Source: Flavivirga algicola
GTDB lineage: Bacteria > Bacteroidota > Bacteroidia > Flavobacteriales > Flavobacteriaceae
Length of the DNA stretch: 64,000 nt
NCBI RefSeq assembly: GCF_012910715.1
Contig: NZ_JABBHF010000010.1
Coordinates: forward strand, 1 to 64,000
Reading direction: 5' to 3'
In this document: positions 9,928-19,583 of the stretch, in pieces
How positions within the stretch are numbered: the stretch's first letter is position 1
How the letters are laid out: each line of letters opens with the position of its first letter
The notes under the pieces: generated by a model
Databases searched by the model: none
What the model saw: only the letters and a program-made list of their open reading frames with translations
Told to the model about the DNA's origin: nothing
Translations under genes and position numbers: made by a program

Positions 9928-9997
9928 ACAAAGATGCGTCATCATAAACGTTGTGGAAACATCCTTTTCAGTGAAAAAGAATACCCTGAAAACAGGG
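9928..9997 (-). promoter_or_regulatory. 70-bp shared upstream element, copy 2, with CCCTG-AAAA-CAGGG palindrome
   Basis: This is the partner of 5556-5624. It lies directly upstream of the membrane protein/LipL32-like transcript. On the minus strand the palindrome comes first and a GCATCTTTG block follows about 45 bp later, the order expected for an activator site upstream of a -7 element. The assignment is inferred from conservation between the two copies and from their position beside the two-component genes. Confidence 0.6.
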
Positions 9998-10101
9998 GTG
10001 AAGAATCAAAAAAAGCAGTTGATTTTTATACACCCTTATTCTTATTAGTTATATGGATTCTATGTACTGTATAGCGAAAACAAGTATTTGAAGTATAAAA
10101 A

Positions 10102-10131
10102 AACCGCTTGGCAAATATTTACCAAGCGGTT
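10102..10131 (-). terminator. Terminator of the superoxide dismutase gene
   Basis: AACCGCTTGG (10102-10111) and CCAAGCGGTT (10122-10131) form a perfect 10-bp stem with a 10-nt loop. On the minus strand it is followed by a run of T. It lies 35 bp after the sod stop codon. Confidence 0.85.
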
Positions 10132-10166
10132 TTTATTAGGTATTAAACGTATTCTACTGCAAAAAT

Positions 10167-10775
10167 TTATTTTGCTTCAGCGTAACGTCTTTCAACTTCA
10201 TTCCAGTTAATAACATTAAAAAATGCACTAATATAATCTGGACGTCTGTTTTGGTAGTTTAAATAATAAGCGTGTTCCCAAACATCAAGGCCTAAAATAG
10301 GTGTTCCTCCACAGCTAACTCCTGGCATTAGGGGGTTGTCTTGATTTGGTGTAGAGCATATTTCAACTTTACCGCCTTTGTGTACACATAGCCATGCCCA
10401 ACCAGAACCAAAACGTGTTGCAGCGGCTTTACTAAAAGCAGCAATAAACTCATCTTTAGACCCATATTCGGCTTCAATAGCATCTTTTAAGTCTCCAGAT
10501 AAATAGCCTCTATCTTCTGGATTCATGACATCCCAAAACAATGAGTGGTTGTAAAAACCACCACCATTATTTCTCACGGCACCATTATTCATATCTAAAT
10601 TTCCTAGTATATCTTCAATAGACTTGCCTTCTAAATCTGTTCCGGCAATGGCATTATTTAAATTGTTTGTATATCCTTGATGATGTTTAGAATGATGTAT
10701 CTCCATAGTGCGAGCATCCATATGAGGTTCTAATGCATCATATGCGTATCCTAATTTCGGTAATTCGAAAGCCAT
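10167..10775 (-). CDS. sodA: Superoxide dismutase, Fe/Mn family
   Basis: The 202-residue protein converts superoxide to hydrogen peroxide and oxygen. The metal ligands are His27 or His28 in [12 protein letters not shown], His in YNHSLFW, and Asp and His in [12 protein letters not shown]. The [13 protein letters not shown] segment (glycine-rich, where Fe enzymes usually have a glutamine) and PNQDNPLM in the second half favour the Mn or cambialistic type. There is no signal peptide, so it is cytoplasmic. It is monocistronic, with its own terminator. Metal specificity cannot be settled from sequence alone. Confidence 0.95.
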   Translation of the reverse strand: MAFELPKLGYAYDALEPHMDARTMEIHHSKHHQGYTNNLNNAIAGTDLEGKSIEDILGNLDMNNGAVRNNGGGFYNHSLFWDVMNPEDRGYLSGDLKDAIEAEYGSKDEFIAAFSKAAATRFGSGWAWLCVHKGGKVEICSTPNQDNPLMPGVSCGGTPILGLDVWEHAYYLNYQNRRPDYISAFFNVINWNEVERRYAEAK

Positions 10776-10812
10776 AGTTTTTGTTTTAAAAATATTAATA
10801 TTTAATTCCTTT

Positions 10813-10820
10813 CAAAATTA
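10813..10820 (-). promoter_or_regulatory. Candidate -7 element of the sod promoter
   Basis: On the minus strand the sequence is TAATTTTG, an exact match to the Bacteroidota TAnnTTTG -7 motif. It lies about 38 bp before the sod start codon. A TTG lies upstream on the same strand, with spacing a little shorter than usual. Confidence 0.45.
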
Positions 10821-10901
10821 CATATAAAACAGGTCAATTAAAAATAATTAATTGTTATGAAACCATTGATAGTTTTTATCTTGTATCCAAAATTATAATT
10901 C

Positions 10902-13900
10902 ATGAATAAAAACCATTCTTTTACCATTTATAATGCTTCTGCTGGAAGTGGAAAAACATTTACATTGGTAAAAGAATATTTAAAAATTTTGTACAGATCT
11001 AGCAATTCTGAGCAGTTTAAACGCATTTTGGCTATTACGTTTACAAACAAGGCAGTAGCTGAAATGAAAGATCGAATTATTGAAACACTCAAGCAATTTT
11101 CCAACAAAGCGATATTAAATAAGCCTAATAGTATGTTTAGTGCAATTTGTGAAGAATTACAAATGGACCCCAATGTGCTTTATAATAAATCAAGGCAATT
11201 ATTAAATACCATTATACATAATTATGCTGCATTTGATATTTCGACCATTGATGGCTTTACGCATAAACTTATTAGAACTTTTGCATATGATTTAAGATTG
11301 CCCTTAAATTTTGAAGTAGAACTGGATCAAGATGCTCTGCTAAACGAAGCTGTTAATCGCCTTATTGAAAAAGCTGGAACAGATAGTATCCTTACTAAAA
11401 TACTAGTTGACTTTGCTATTGAAAAAGCCGATGACGACAAAAGCTGGGACGTTTCTTTTGATTTTAATAAAATGGCAAAGCTATTGGTTAATGAAAATGA
11501 TATACCCTTTATTGAAACATTAAAAGACAAGACCCTAGATGATTTTAAAACTCTTAAAGCACAGCTAAGTAAAGATTTTACAGCCTTAGAAAGCCATATT
11601 ATTGAAAAAGCACAAAAGGCAATAACTTTAATTGAAGAGGCTGGTTTGGAATTTAATGATTTTTCTGGAAGTTATTTGCCAAAGCATTTTAAAAACCTGG
11701 CAAATAAAAAGTTTGATTTGAATTTTCAAGCAAAATGGCAAGAAGATCTGGAATCTAAAACATTATACCCTAAACGTGTTGCAGATACGATAGCTTCTAT
11801 AATAGAACAGATTCAACCACAAATAGCTGCTGGTTTCTACGAAACCAAACAAAAGGTTTTTCATCTGAGATTTTTAAAGGCTTTTTACAAAAACATAACA
11901 CCATTATCGGTTTTAAATGCGATTAACAACGAGCTAAAAGTACTTAAAGAAGAACAAAACAAAATGCTTATTTCTGAGTTCAACACCATTATTAGTAAAG
12001 AAATAAGAAATCAACCAACCCCTTTTATTTATGAGCGTATAGGCGAAAAGTTCAATCATTATTTTATTGATGAATTTCAAGATACTTCGGTCATGCAATG
12101 GGAAAATTTAATTCCACTTTTAGAAAATTCATTATCTGCCGAAACAGGAAATGCGATGCTGGTTGGTGATGCAAAACAGGCTATTTACCGTTGGCGAGGA
12201 GGAAAAGCAGAACAGTTTATCGGATTGTTTAATGATGATAACCCATTTCATGTAGAAAAACATGTTGAAAACCTTCCAACAAATTACAGGAGTTTTAAAA
12301 GTGTCGTAAATTTTAATAATGGTTTTTTTAGTTATTTATCTGGACAGGTTTTTAGTAACAAAGATTATAAAGATCTTTATGAGAAAGCATATCAAAATAC
12401 ATTTTTAGAAGATACGGGCCATGTTGAATTGTCCTTTTTGGATCTAGACAAAGAAGCCGATAGAAATGAGCAGTTTTCTGAAAATGTTTTAAAAACAATT
12501 CATGGTTGTCTAAAAAATAATTTTAGATTAGAAGATATTTGCGTGTTGGTACGTAAAAAAAATGAAGGCGTTGCAGTAGCAAATTATTTAGGTAAGCATG
12601 ACATACCTATAATCTCTTCAGAAACATTGCTAGTTAACAATTCAATGGAAGTTGTTTTTGTAAATAACATTTTAGGACTTTTAGTTCAGCCAAAAAACAA
12701 TGAAATAAAAATTGAGATTCTCAATTATTTAAATACGCTTTTTAATATTGAAAACAAACATGAATTTTTCTCAAGGCATATAAATTTATCAGTCTTTAAT
12801 CTATTTAAAAGTCTTGAGGCATTCAATATATTTGTAAATAGTGATTTGTTATTACAGTTGCCACTTTACGATTTAGCAGAAACGATAGTTAGAGACTTTA
12901 ACTTAGTTCAATCTTCCAATGCTTACATCCAATTTTACTTAGATCTTGTTTTAGACTTTTCGCAAAAGAAAGGATCAAATATTTCTGGATTTTTAGAATA
13001 TTTCGACAAGAAAAAAGAAAGCTTAAGTATTGTGTCCCCAAAAGGACAAAATGCGGTTCAAATAATGACGATCCATAAATCTAAAGGCTTGGAGTTTCCT
13101 GTGGTCATTTTTCCTTATGCCGATTTAGATATTTATAGAGAATTAGATCCAAAAGAGTGGTTTGAGATAGATAAAGAAAAGTATGCTGGTTTTACATATA
13201 CTTTATTAAACTATAATAGAGATTTTGAGAATTATGGAGAAGAGGGGCAGCGTATTTACAATAGGCATCAATCTGAACAGGAATTAGATAATATCAATTT
13301 ATTATACGTAACCTTAACAAGGGCCGTAGAGCAATTATATATCATTTCGACAAAAGACATTTCATCAAAAGGAATTCCCAATATGAAAAGATATTCGGGT
13401 TTATTTATAAGCTACTTGCAACAGTTAGGGATGTGGCATGATTCACAATTGAAATATAGTTTTGGTAATCATGAAAAGACATCCGAAGTTTCAACAATTG
13501 TAAAAGAAGCTCATATTCAACAAGAATTTATTTCAACAGCAAAAGAAACGCATAATATAAAGGTTATAACCAGATCTGGGCTTCTTTGGGATACAAGTCA
13601 ACAAGAGGCTATAGAAAAAGGAAACCTTATTCATAATATTATGTCCCAAATAAAAACAAAGGATGATGTTGATTCGGTTTTCAATAGTTTTATAAAAGCT
13701 TCTTTGATCACAAAAGAACAAGCCACCGAACTAACACACATAGTAAATAAGATTATTAAACACCCAAAGCTTGAAAACTATTATGGTTCAGATTATACGA
13801 TATATAATGAAAGAGATATTATTACCAAAGAAGGCATTATTTTGAGACCAGATAGATTGGTTATAAATGCCGACAATGAAGCTGTAATTATCGATTATAA

Positions 13901-14033
13901 AACAGGTGTTGAAGATAAAAAACATTGGCAGCAATTGCAATCTTATCAAGATATTTTAGAAGACATGAAAATAGCTGTGATTAACAAAATTCTTATATAT
14001 GTTAATGATGAGATTAAAGTAAAAGAAGTATAA
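10902..14033 (+). CDS. addA: AddA-like UvrD/RecB-family helicase-nuclease
   Basis: The 1043-residue protein has superfamily 1A helicase motifs in order: Walker A NASAGSGKTF (Lys18), motif Ia LAITFTNKAVAEM, Walker B DEFQDTS (about 385), GDAKQAIYRWRGG (motif III), NYRS (motif IV), TIHKSKGLEFPVV (motif V) and YVTLTRA (motif VI). The C-terminus carries a RecB-type PD-(D/E)XK nuclease, with GNLIHNIM near 905 and LRPDRLVI then VIIDYKTG near 997. It is the motor/nuclease subunit that would process double-strand breaks for recombination. Its expected partner, an AddB-like protein, is encoded at 15847, separated by the ompA gene. Confidence 0.88.
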   Translation: MNKNHSFTIYNASAGSGKTFTLVKEYLKILYRSSNSEQFKRILAITFTNKAVAEMKDRIIETLKQFSNKAILNKPNSMFSAICEELQMDPNVLYNKSRQLLNTIIHNYAAFDISTIDGFTHKLIRTFAYDLRLPLNFEVELDQDALLNEAVNRLIEKAGTDSILTKILVDFAIEKADDDKSWDVSFDFNKMAKLLVNENDIPFIETLKDKTLDDFKTLKAQLSKDFTALESHIIEKAQKAITLIEEAGLEFNDFSGSYLPKHFKNLANKKFDLNFQAKWQEDLESKTLYPKRVADTIASIIEQIQPQIAAGFYETKQKVFHLRFLKAFYKNITPLSVLNAINNELKVLKEEQNKMLISEFNTIISKEIRNQPTPFIYERIGEKFNHYFIDEFQDTSVMQWENLIPLLENSLSAETGNAMLVGDAKQAIYRWRGGKAEQFIGLFNDDNPFHVEKHVENLPTNYRSFKSVVNFNNGFFSYLSGQVFSNKDYKDLYEKAYQNTFLEDTGHVELSFLDLDKEADRNEQFSENVLKTIHGCLKNNFRLEDICVLVRKKNEGVAVANYLGKHDIPIISSETLLVNNSMEVVFVNNILGLLVQPKNNEIKIEILNYLNTLFNIENKHEFFSRHINLSVFNLFKSLEAFNIFVNSDLLLQLPLYDLAETIVRDFNLVQSSNAYIQFYLDLVLDFSQKKGSNISGFLEYFDKKKESLSIVSPKGQNAVQIMTIHKSKGLEFPVVIFPYADLDIYRELDPKEWFEIDKEKYAGFTYTLLNYNRDFENYGEEGQRIYNRHQSEQELDNINLLYVTLTRAVEQLYIISTKDISSKGIPNMKRYSGLFISYLQQLGMWHDSQLKYSFGNHEKTSEVSTIVKEAHIQQEFISTAKETHNIKVITRSGLLWDTSQQEAIEKGNLIHNIMSQIKTKDDVDSVFNSFIKASLITKEQATELTHIVNKIIKHPKLENYYGSDYTIYNERDIITKEGIILRPDRLVINADNEAVIIDYKTGVEDKKHWQQLQSYQDILEDMKIAVINKILIYVNDEIKVKEV

Positions 14034-14126
14034 GAGTCATAAAAGAATGATGAAGAAATAAGGAAATTATGAAAAAATACCATAACCATTAAAAGTAAGA
14101 CGATTATATTATTTCCCATTCTTTTT

Positions 14127-14260
14127 TCCTTTAGTTCTTACAAAAAAAGCAAGAATGGGCGTACAGCTTTAATAGCCCTGTAGAGAAGCATTTAGCTAAG
14201 GCTATTAATACGCTTAATGAAGTTGGTAAGGTTTTGAAAAATTATCTAAAATCATTCTGA
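14127..14260 (+). other. Spacer with a short open stretch lacking a start
   Basis: Between addA and ompA one frame stays open for about 40 codons up to the TGA at 14258-14260. It reads with a helical ending ([19 protein letters not shown]), but it has no start codon and a stop just upstream. It may be a gene remnant; no family is recognised. Confidence 0.25.
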
Positions 14261-14296
14261 ACTATCGATGGATAAACGAAATGTACTATTTTTTTA

Positions 14297-14304
14297 TATA
14301 TTTG
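14297..14304 (+). promoter_or_regulatory. Candidate -7 promoter element of ompA
   Basis: TATATTTG matches TAnnTTTG and lies 70 bp before the chosen ompA start. This is one reason to reject the earlier ATG at 14281, which would lie upstream of the promoter. Confidence 0.45.
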
Positions 14305-14373
14305 TCTTTGTTAATAAAATTTAACAACTTACATTTGTTTACAATTAACACTTTAAAAATTAAACTTTTGAAT

Positions 14374-15750
14374 ATGAAAAATCTTAGCAGATTATTGTTC
14401 GCTATGTTGTTTGTACTTGGTTATAGCAATGTTAATGCGCAAGACAAAAACAATCCATGGCAAATTTCTATTGGGACTAACGTAGTAGATGCTTACCCTT
14501 CTGGTGACGGTGCTCCTTTTAGTGAGACTATTTTTAGTAAATATGTGGATGTTGATAACTGGAACATTTTACCTTCTTTGTCAACTATCTCTGTATCTAA
14601 ATATGTAGGAGACGGTTTCTCTTTTGGAATTGCTGGTTCTCTAAATAAAATAGAAAACTGGGGAGAAGATGCCAATGGAGATGCTATTAAAGTAGACGAC
14701 TTATCTTATTACGGAGCAGATGCTACTATTAAGTATAGTATAGGTGAAACACTAGATTGGAAAACTTTCGAGCCTTATTTAGGCGTTGGTGGAGGTTACA
14801 CTTGGGTAGACGAAGTTGGAGCTGGAACTTTAAACGGAACTTTAGGTTTCAATCTTTGGTTTAGCGAAAATATTGGTTTAACCGTGCAATCTGCGTACAA
14901 ACATGCATTTGAAGATTATTTAAACACACATTTCCAACATACAGTTGGTCTTTCTATCAAATTTGGTGGAGCAGATGCTGATGGTGATGGTATTTATGAT
15001 AAAGATGACGCTTGTCCAGATGTTCCTGGTTTAGAAGCTTTCAATGGTTGTCCTGATACAGACGGTGATGGTATTGAAGACAGTAAAGATTCTTGTCCTA
15101 ACGAAGCTGGTTTAGCAGAGCTTAACGGATGTCCTGATACAGACGGTGATGGTGTTGCTGATAAAGATGATAGATGTCCTACAGTTGCTGGATTAAAAGC
15201 GTTAGCTGGTTGTCCAGATGCTGACGGTGACGGTGTAACTGATAGAGATGATAAATGTCCTAATACTGCAGGTCCTGCTGCTAACAGTGGTTGTCCTTGG
15301 CCAGATACAGATGGTGATGGTGTGTTAGACAAAGATGATAAATGTCCAGATGTTGTTGGTACTGTTGCTAACAATGGTTGTCCTGAAGTCACTGAAGAAG
15401 TTCAAAAAACTTTGAATGAGTACGCAAAAACAATCTTATTTGATACTGGAAGATCTACTATTAAAACACAATCTGAAAGTGTATTAAAAGATATCATCGC
15501 AATTTTAAATGAGTATAGTACTGCAACATTTACTGTTGAAGGACATACAGATAGTGTTGGTAGAGAATCTACTAACCAAAAATTATCTGAGTCTAGAGCA
15601 AACTCTGTAAAAGATTACTTAGTTGCTAACGGTATTAACTCTTCAAGATTATCTGCTGTTGGTCATGGTGAAGCTAAGCCTATCGATACTAACAAAACTA
15701 GAAAAGGTAGAGCTAACAACAGAAGAGTTGAGATCAACTTAATAAAATAA
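14374..15750 (+). CDS. OmpA-family outer-membrane protein with thrombospondin type 3 repeats
   Basis: The start at 14374 is chosen because it yields the signal peptide [20 protein letters not shown] followed by NAQ; the upstream in-frame ATG at 14281 adds 31 residues of non-signal sequence. A beta-barrel-like N-terminal domain (about 25-195) is followed by five TSP3 calcium-binding repeats of the form DxDGDGxxDxxDxCP. The C-terminal OmpA domain (about 345-458) binds peptidoglycan, with [10 protein letters not shown] and the GHTDSVG and NRRVEINL blocks. It is probably an abundant structural protein linking the outer membrane to the cell wall. The gene is an independent unit between the two AddAB-like genes, with its own promoter-like motif and a strong terminator. 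Confidence 0.92.
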   Translation: MKNLSRLLFAMLFVLGYSNVNAQDKNNPWQISIGTNVVDAYPSGDGAPFSETIFSKYVDVDNWNILPSLSTISVSKYVGDGFSFGIAGSLNKIENWGEDANGDAIKVDDLSYYGADATIKYSIGETLDWKTFEPYLGVGGGYTWVDEVGAGTLNGTLGFNLWFSENIGLTVQSAYKHAFEDYLNTHFQHTVGLSIKFGGADADGDGIYDKDDACPDVPGLEAFNGCPDTDGDGIEDSKDSCPNEAGLAELNGCPDTDGDGVADKDDRCPTVAGLKALAGCPDADGDGVTDRDDKCPNTAGPAANSGCPWPDTDGDGVLDKDDKCPDVVGTVANNGCPEVTEEVQKTLNEYAKTILFDTGRSTIKTQSESVLKDIIAILNEYSTATFTVEGHTDSVGRESTNQKLSESRANSVKDYLVANGINSSRLSAVGHGEAKPIDTNKTRKGRANNRRVEINLIK

Positions 15751-15790
15751 GAAACTATTAAATAGTTTTTAAATAAATAAGTTTTATAAA

Positions 15791-15814
15791 AACGCTTCGG
15801 ATATCCGAAGCGTT
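15791..15814 (+). terminator. Rho-independent terminator of ompA
   Basis: AACGCTTCGGAT and ATCCGAAGCGTT form a perfect 24-bp palindrome followed by TTTTATTTTT, 40 bp after the ompA stop. Confidence 0.88.
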
Positions 15815-15846
15815 TTTTATTTTTATATATTACCAATTAAACTTCG

Positions 15847-18606
15847 ATGACAACTTTTATTTTTGATGTTCTAAAAGATTTACAGAGCAACAATGAAAAT
15901 CTTTCTGAATTAACCTTTGTTTTACCAAGTAAAAGAGCTGGGTTATTTCTAAAACATCAGCTTACTAAAGTTACTAAACAAACCATTTTTTCTCCTCATA
16001 TAATAAGTATTGAGGAGTTTGTAGAGGACTTATCGGAGTTAAAAAGTATCTCCAATACAGAGCTGCTTTTTGAGTTTTATACAGCCTATATTAAATTAAC
16101 TAAAAAAAGCGAAGCAGATACTTTCGAATCGTTTTCAAAATGGGCTCAAATATTGCTTCAGGACTTTAATGAGATAGATAGGTACCTCATACCTCAAAAA
16201 AACATCTTCGATTATTTAAGTGCTATTCAAGATTTAAATCACTGGTCTTTAGAAAATGACAAAACCGAGTTTGTTAAAAATTATTTGTCTTTTTGGAACA
16301 AACTTCATAATTACTATACTCAATTTACAGAACAGCTTATAAATAAAAAAATAGGCTATCAAGGGTTAATTTATAGGGAAGCCGTTAATAACTTAGAATC
16401 GTATATTCAGTTTAATACAGAGAGGCAACATGTTTTTTTAGGTTTTAATGCTTTAAATACCTCTGAAGAAACCATCATACAGGAACTGCTTAAAAATGAC
16501 TTAGCTAAAATCTATTGGGATATAGACGCTGTTTTTATAAATAACCAAAAGCATGATGCTGCCTTATTTACAAGGCAGCATAAAAATAATTGGACTTTTT
16601 TTAAAGACAATTCTTTTAACTGGATAACTACAAATTATTCAAAAGAGAAAAATATTTCTGTTTTTGGTATCCCAAAAAATATTGGACAGGCAAAATATAT
16701 AGGTACACTTTTAAATAACCTGCAAAAAGATAATCAATCACTGCAGAATACAGCCGTTGTTTTAGGCGATGAAAATCTACTTGTTCCAGTATTAAATTCA
16801 CTCCCTTCAGGTATTGAAGCTTTAAATGTAACCATGGGGTTTCCTTTAAAATCGATTCCTATAGCCTCTTTGTTTGAGTCCTTATTTCATTTACATAAAA
16901 CACCTTCAAATACATTTTATTTTAAAGATGTAATCAACATCATATCACATCAATTAATAAGACCTTTATTTAATATTGAAGGCATCGATTTCGCAACAAA
17001 AATAATCGAGACTATTGATGCTAATAATTTGGTTTATTTAACCGCAGAACGCTTAAAATTGCTTGCAAACAATTCTGAAGACCTTATTGATTTATTGTTT
17101 TCAAATTGGAGTCAATCTGTTCGTGAAGCTTTAGAGAACTGTTCGCAATTAATATTACGTATTAAAAACTACTTGGACGATGAAAAAGATTCTAATTTGT
17201 TGTCATTAGAATATCTGTTTCGTTTTAACGAACTTTTTAATGAGGTATTTCGTTTAAATACAGAATACCACCATATCAAAGACATTTCTACACTGTACAG
17301 TGTCTTTAAAGAGTTACTGAGTTCGGAAACTTTAGATTTTCAAGGAGAGCCTTTACAAGGGCTTCAAATTATGGGAATGTTGGAGTCTCGTGTTTTGGAT
17401 TTTGAAACCGTTATCATTTCATCTGTAAATGAAGGCATTCTTCCTTCTGGGAAAACCAATAATTCATTCATTCCATTCGATGTTAAAATAGAAAACAACC
17501 TACCGACTTATAAAGAAAAAGATGCTGTTTATACGTATCATTTTTACAGGCTTTTACAGCGTGCTAAAAATGTATACATTCTTTACAATACAGAAGCCGA
17601 TATTTTAACAGGAGGCGAGAAAAGTAGGTTTATAGCGCAGTTGGAGTTAGAGGGGGTACATCAAATAAATCATCAAATTATAGCACCTCACGTTCCAGTC
17701 ATCCAAACATCATTAAACGTTGTAAAAAAAACGAATTCTATTTTAGCCGAGTTAAAAGAAGTAGCTCACAAAGGGTTTTCTCCATCATCGTTAACTAATT
17801 ATATAAGGAACCCTATTGATTTTTATTATCAAAAAATATTAAAAATCAAAGAGCATACCAATGTAGAGGAAACGGTGGCTGCCAATACACTAGGAACTGT
17901 AGTTCATAATACGCTAGAAGACTTTTATAAACCATTAGTTGGGACTTTAATATCGGTAGAGATTATTAAAAACCTAAAAACAGATATTGCAAAAACTGTG
18001 ACGCGTCATTTCACAGATGTATATAAAGAAGGTGATGTTACTAGAGGGAAAAATTTAATAATTTTTGAAATAGCTAAACGCTATGTGTCAAACTTTTTAG
18101 ATTTGGAAATAAAGGAATTGAAAGCAGGTAATCAAATAAAAATAATGGCCATAGAGGCTAATAATAATGTCGTTATTGAAATTCCAGAACTGGATTTTCC
18201 TGTTACTATTACAGGAAAAGTAGATCGTGTAGATGAATTTAACGGAGTGATTAGAATTATAGATTATAAAACAGGAAGTGTAGAACAAAGTCATGTAGAA
18301 ATTATAGACTGGGAATCTATGACAACAGATTACTCTAAGTATAGTAAAAGTTTTCAAGTGCTCACATATGTTTACATGATGTTCAAATCGAATCAAATTC
18401 AATTACCCGTTGAAGCAGGGATCATATCATTTAAAAACTTGGGTAAAGGGTTTTTAAAATTTTCTAAAAAAGACAAGGCGGGTGCATATGCTAAAAAAGA
18501 CACGTTGATTACCCAAGAAACTCTTGATAATTTTTACAAAGAATTAAAACAACTTGTTTTAGAGATCTGCAACTCTGATATACCATTCACGGAAAAAGAA
18601 ACATAA
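15847..18606 (+). CDS. addB: AddB-like PD-(D/E)XK nuclease subunit
   Basis: The 919-residue protein resembles AddB of the AddAB recombination complex. The N-terminus has the LTFVLPSKRAGLFLKHQL segment typical of the inactive helicase domain, with no Walker A lysine. The C-terminal nuclease domain has SPSSLTNYIRNPIDFYY (about 650-665), LGTVVHNTLEDFY, VTITGKVDRVD and the catalytic IRIIDYKTG near 803. It contains only two cysteines in total, so it cannot hold the four-cysteine iron-sulfur cluster found in Firmicutes AddB. It is followed by an alpha/beta hydrolase gene whose ATG directly abuts its stop codon. Function with the helicase at 10902 is inferred. Confidence 0.82.
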   Translation: MTTFIFDVLKDLQSNNENLSELTFVLPSKRAGLFLKHQLTKVTKQTIFSPHIISIEEFVEDLSELKSISNTELLFEFYTAYIKLTKKSEADTFESFSKWAQILLQDFNEIDRYLIPQKNIFDYLSAIQDLNHWSLENDKTEFVKNYLSFWNKLHNYYTQFTEQLINKKIGYQGLIYREAVNNLESYIQFNTERQHVFLGFNALNTSEETIIQELLKNDLAKIYWDIDAVFINNQKHDAALFTRQHKNNWTFFKDNSFNWITTNYSKEKNISVFGIPKNIGQAKYIGTLLNNLQKDNQSLQNTAVVLGDENLLVPVLNSLPSGIEALNVTMGFPLKSIPIASLFESLFHLHKTPSNTFYFKDVINIISHQLIRPLFNIEGIDFATKIIETIDANNLVYLTAERLKLLANNSEDLIDLLFSNWSQSVREALENCSQLILRIKNYLDDEKDSNLLSLEYLFRFNELFNEVFRLNTEYHHIKDISTLYSVFKELLSSETLDFQGEPLQGLQIMGMLESRVLDFETVIISSVNEGILPSGKTNNSFIPFDVKIENNLPTYKEKDAVYTYHFYRLLQRAKNVYILYNTEADILTGGEKSRFIAQLELEGVHQINHQIIAPHVPVIQTSLNVVKKTNSILAELKEVAHKGFSPSSLTNYIRNPIDFYYQKILKIKEHTNVEETVAANTLGTVVHNTLEDFYKPLVGTLISVEIIKNLKTDIAKTVTRHFTDVYKEGDVTRGKNLIIFEIAKRYVSNFLDLEIKELKAGNQIKIMAIEANNNVVIEIPELDFPVTITGKVDRVDEFNGVIRIIDYKTGSVEQSHVEIIDWESMTTDYSKYSKSFQVLTYVYMMFKSNQIQLPVEAGIISFKNLGKGFLKFSKKDKAGAYAKKDTLITQETLDNFYKELKQLVLEICNSDIPFTEKET

Positions 18607-19464
18607 ATGATTAACAAAAAGAACATTGTCATAGAAGGAAAACATGAAAAACCCATTTTAATGGATATTGCTTATGTTTCAAATAATATAAAGAAACCTA
18701 TTGCTATATTTTGCCACGGGTACAAAGGTTTTAAAGATTGGGGCGCATGGAATTTAATGGCAAATACCTTTGCTGAAGCTGGGTTTTTCTTCATAAAATT
18801 TAATTTTTCTTATAATGGAGGGACTGTAGAACAGCCCATAGACTTTCCAGATTTAGAAGCTTTTGGAAATAATAATTATACAAAAGAACTGGATGATTTA
18901 GAATCTGTAATCGATTGGATTTGTAGCCATTCTGAATTAAAGAATGACATAGACATAAGTAACATTAATTTAATTGGTCATAGCAGAGCTGGAGGCATCG
19001 TTACAATAAAAGCAGACGAAGACAGCCGAATTAGTAAAGTGATTAGCCTGGCAGGTGTTTGCGATTTTGGAAAGAGGACAGCAACTATAGGTGACTTGAA
19101 ATCCTGGAAAAAAGAAGGTGTTAAATACGTTTTAAATGGAAGAACAAAACAACAAATGCCTCATTATTATCAGTTTTATGAAAACTTTATTGCTAATGAA
19201 AACCGATTAACTATAAAACGCGCTGTTTCTAATTTAAAAATTCCATATTTAATCATTCATGGTAATAATGATGTCAATATTTTGGTTGATGAAGCCAAAC
19301 AACTTCATAAATGGAATCCAAACAGTAAACTGAAAATTATAGAAAACGCCAATCATGTTTTTGGAGCTTCACACCCTTGGGCGGAAAAAAACATGCCCAT
19401 GCATTTAATTGATGCCGTTAATGAAACGATCAGGTTTATTAACAACAGAATTACGAAAAGTTGA
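18607..19464 (+). CDS. Alpha/beta hydrolase, dienelactone hydrolase/acyl-peptidase type
   Basis: This 285-residue cytoplasmic protein has the hydrolase fold. FCHGYKGFKDWG (about 37-48) is the oxyanion-hole region. The nucleophile elbow is GHSRAGG (Ser near 134). The acid is probably Asp in HGNNDVNI (about 224) and the base is His in ENANHVFGASHPW (about 252). The ATG begins at the base after the addB stop, so translation is probably coupled. No substrate can be assigned; esterase or peptidase activity is likely. Confidence 0.85.
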   Translation: MINKKNIVIEGKHEKPILMDIAYVSNNIKKPIAIFCHGYKGFKDWGAWNLMANTFAEAGFFFIKFNFSYNGGTVEQPIDFPDLEAFGNNNYTKELDDLESVIDWICSHSELKNDIDISNINLIGHSRAGGIVTIKADEDSRISKVISLAGVCDFGKRTATIGDLKSWKKEGVKYVLNGRTKQQMPHYYQFYENFIANENRLTIKRAVSNLKIPYLIIHGNNDVNILVDEAKQLHKWNPNSKLKIIENANHVFGASHPWAEKNMPMHLIDAVNETIRFINNRITKS

Positions 19465-19515
19465 TTTAGGTAAGAGAAATATATTGTTTTAATCTATTTT
19501 ATCATTCTTACGAAA

Positions 19516-19550
19516 GCAGGAACCCATAAAGATTGAATTTAGATTCCTGC
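19516..19550. terminator. Hairpin between convergent genes
   Basis: GCAGGAA (19516-19522) pairs with TTCCTGC (19544-19550), followed on the plus strand by CTTTTT. It sits between the plus-strand hydrolase and the minus-strand beta-galactosidase and may serve both. Confidence 0.5.
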
Positions 19551-19583
19551 CTTTTTAGGATGATGAACTCAGATTAACAATAT

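Noticed and set aside
14994-15392. 132-codon open frame antisense to ompA
   Set aside because: It is the reverse reading of the low-complexity TSP3 calcium repeats; no independent start signal or family resemblance.
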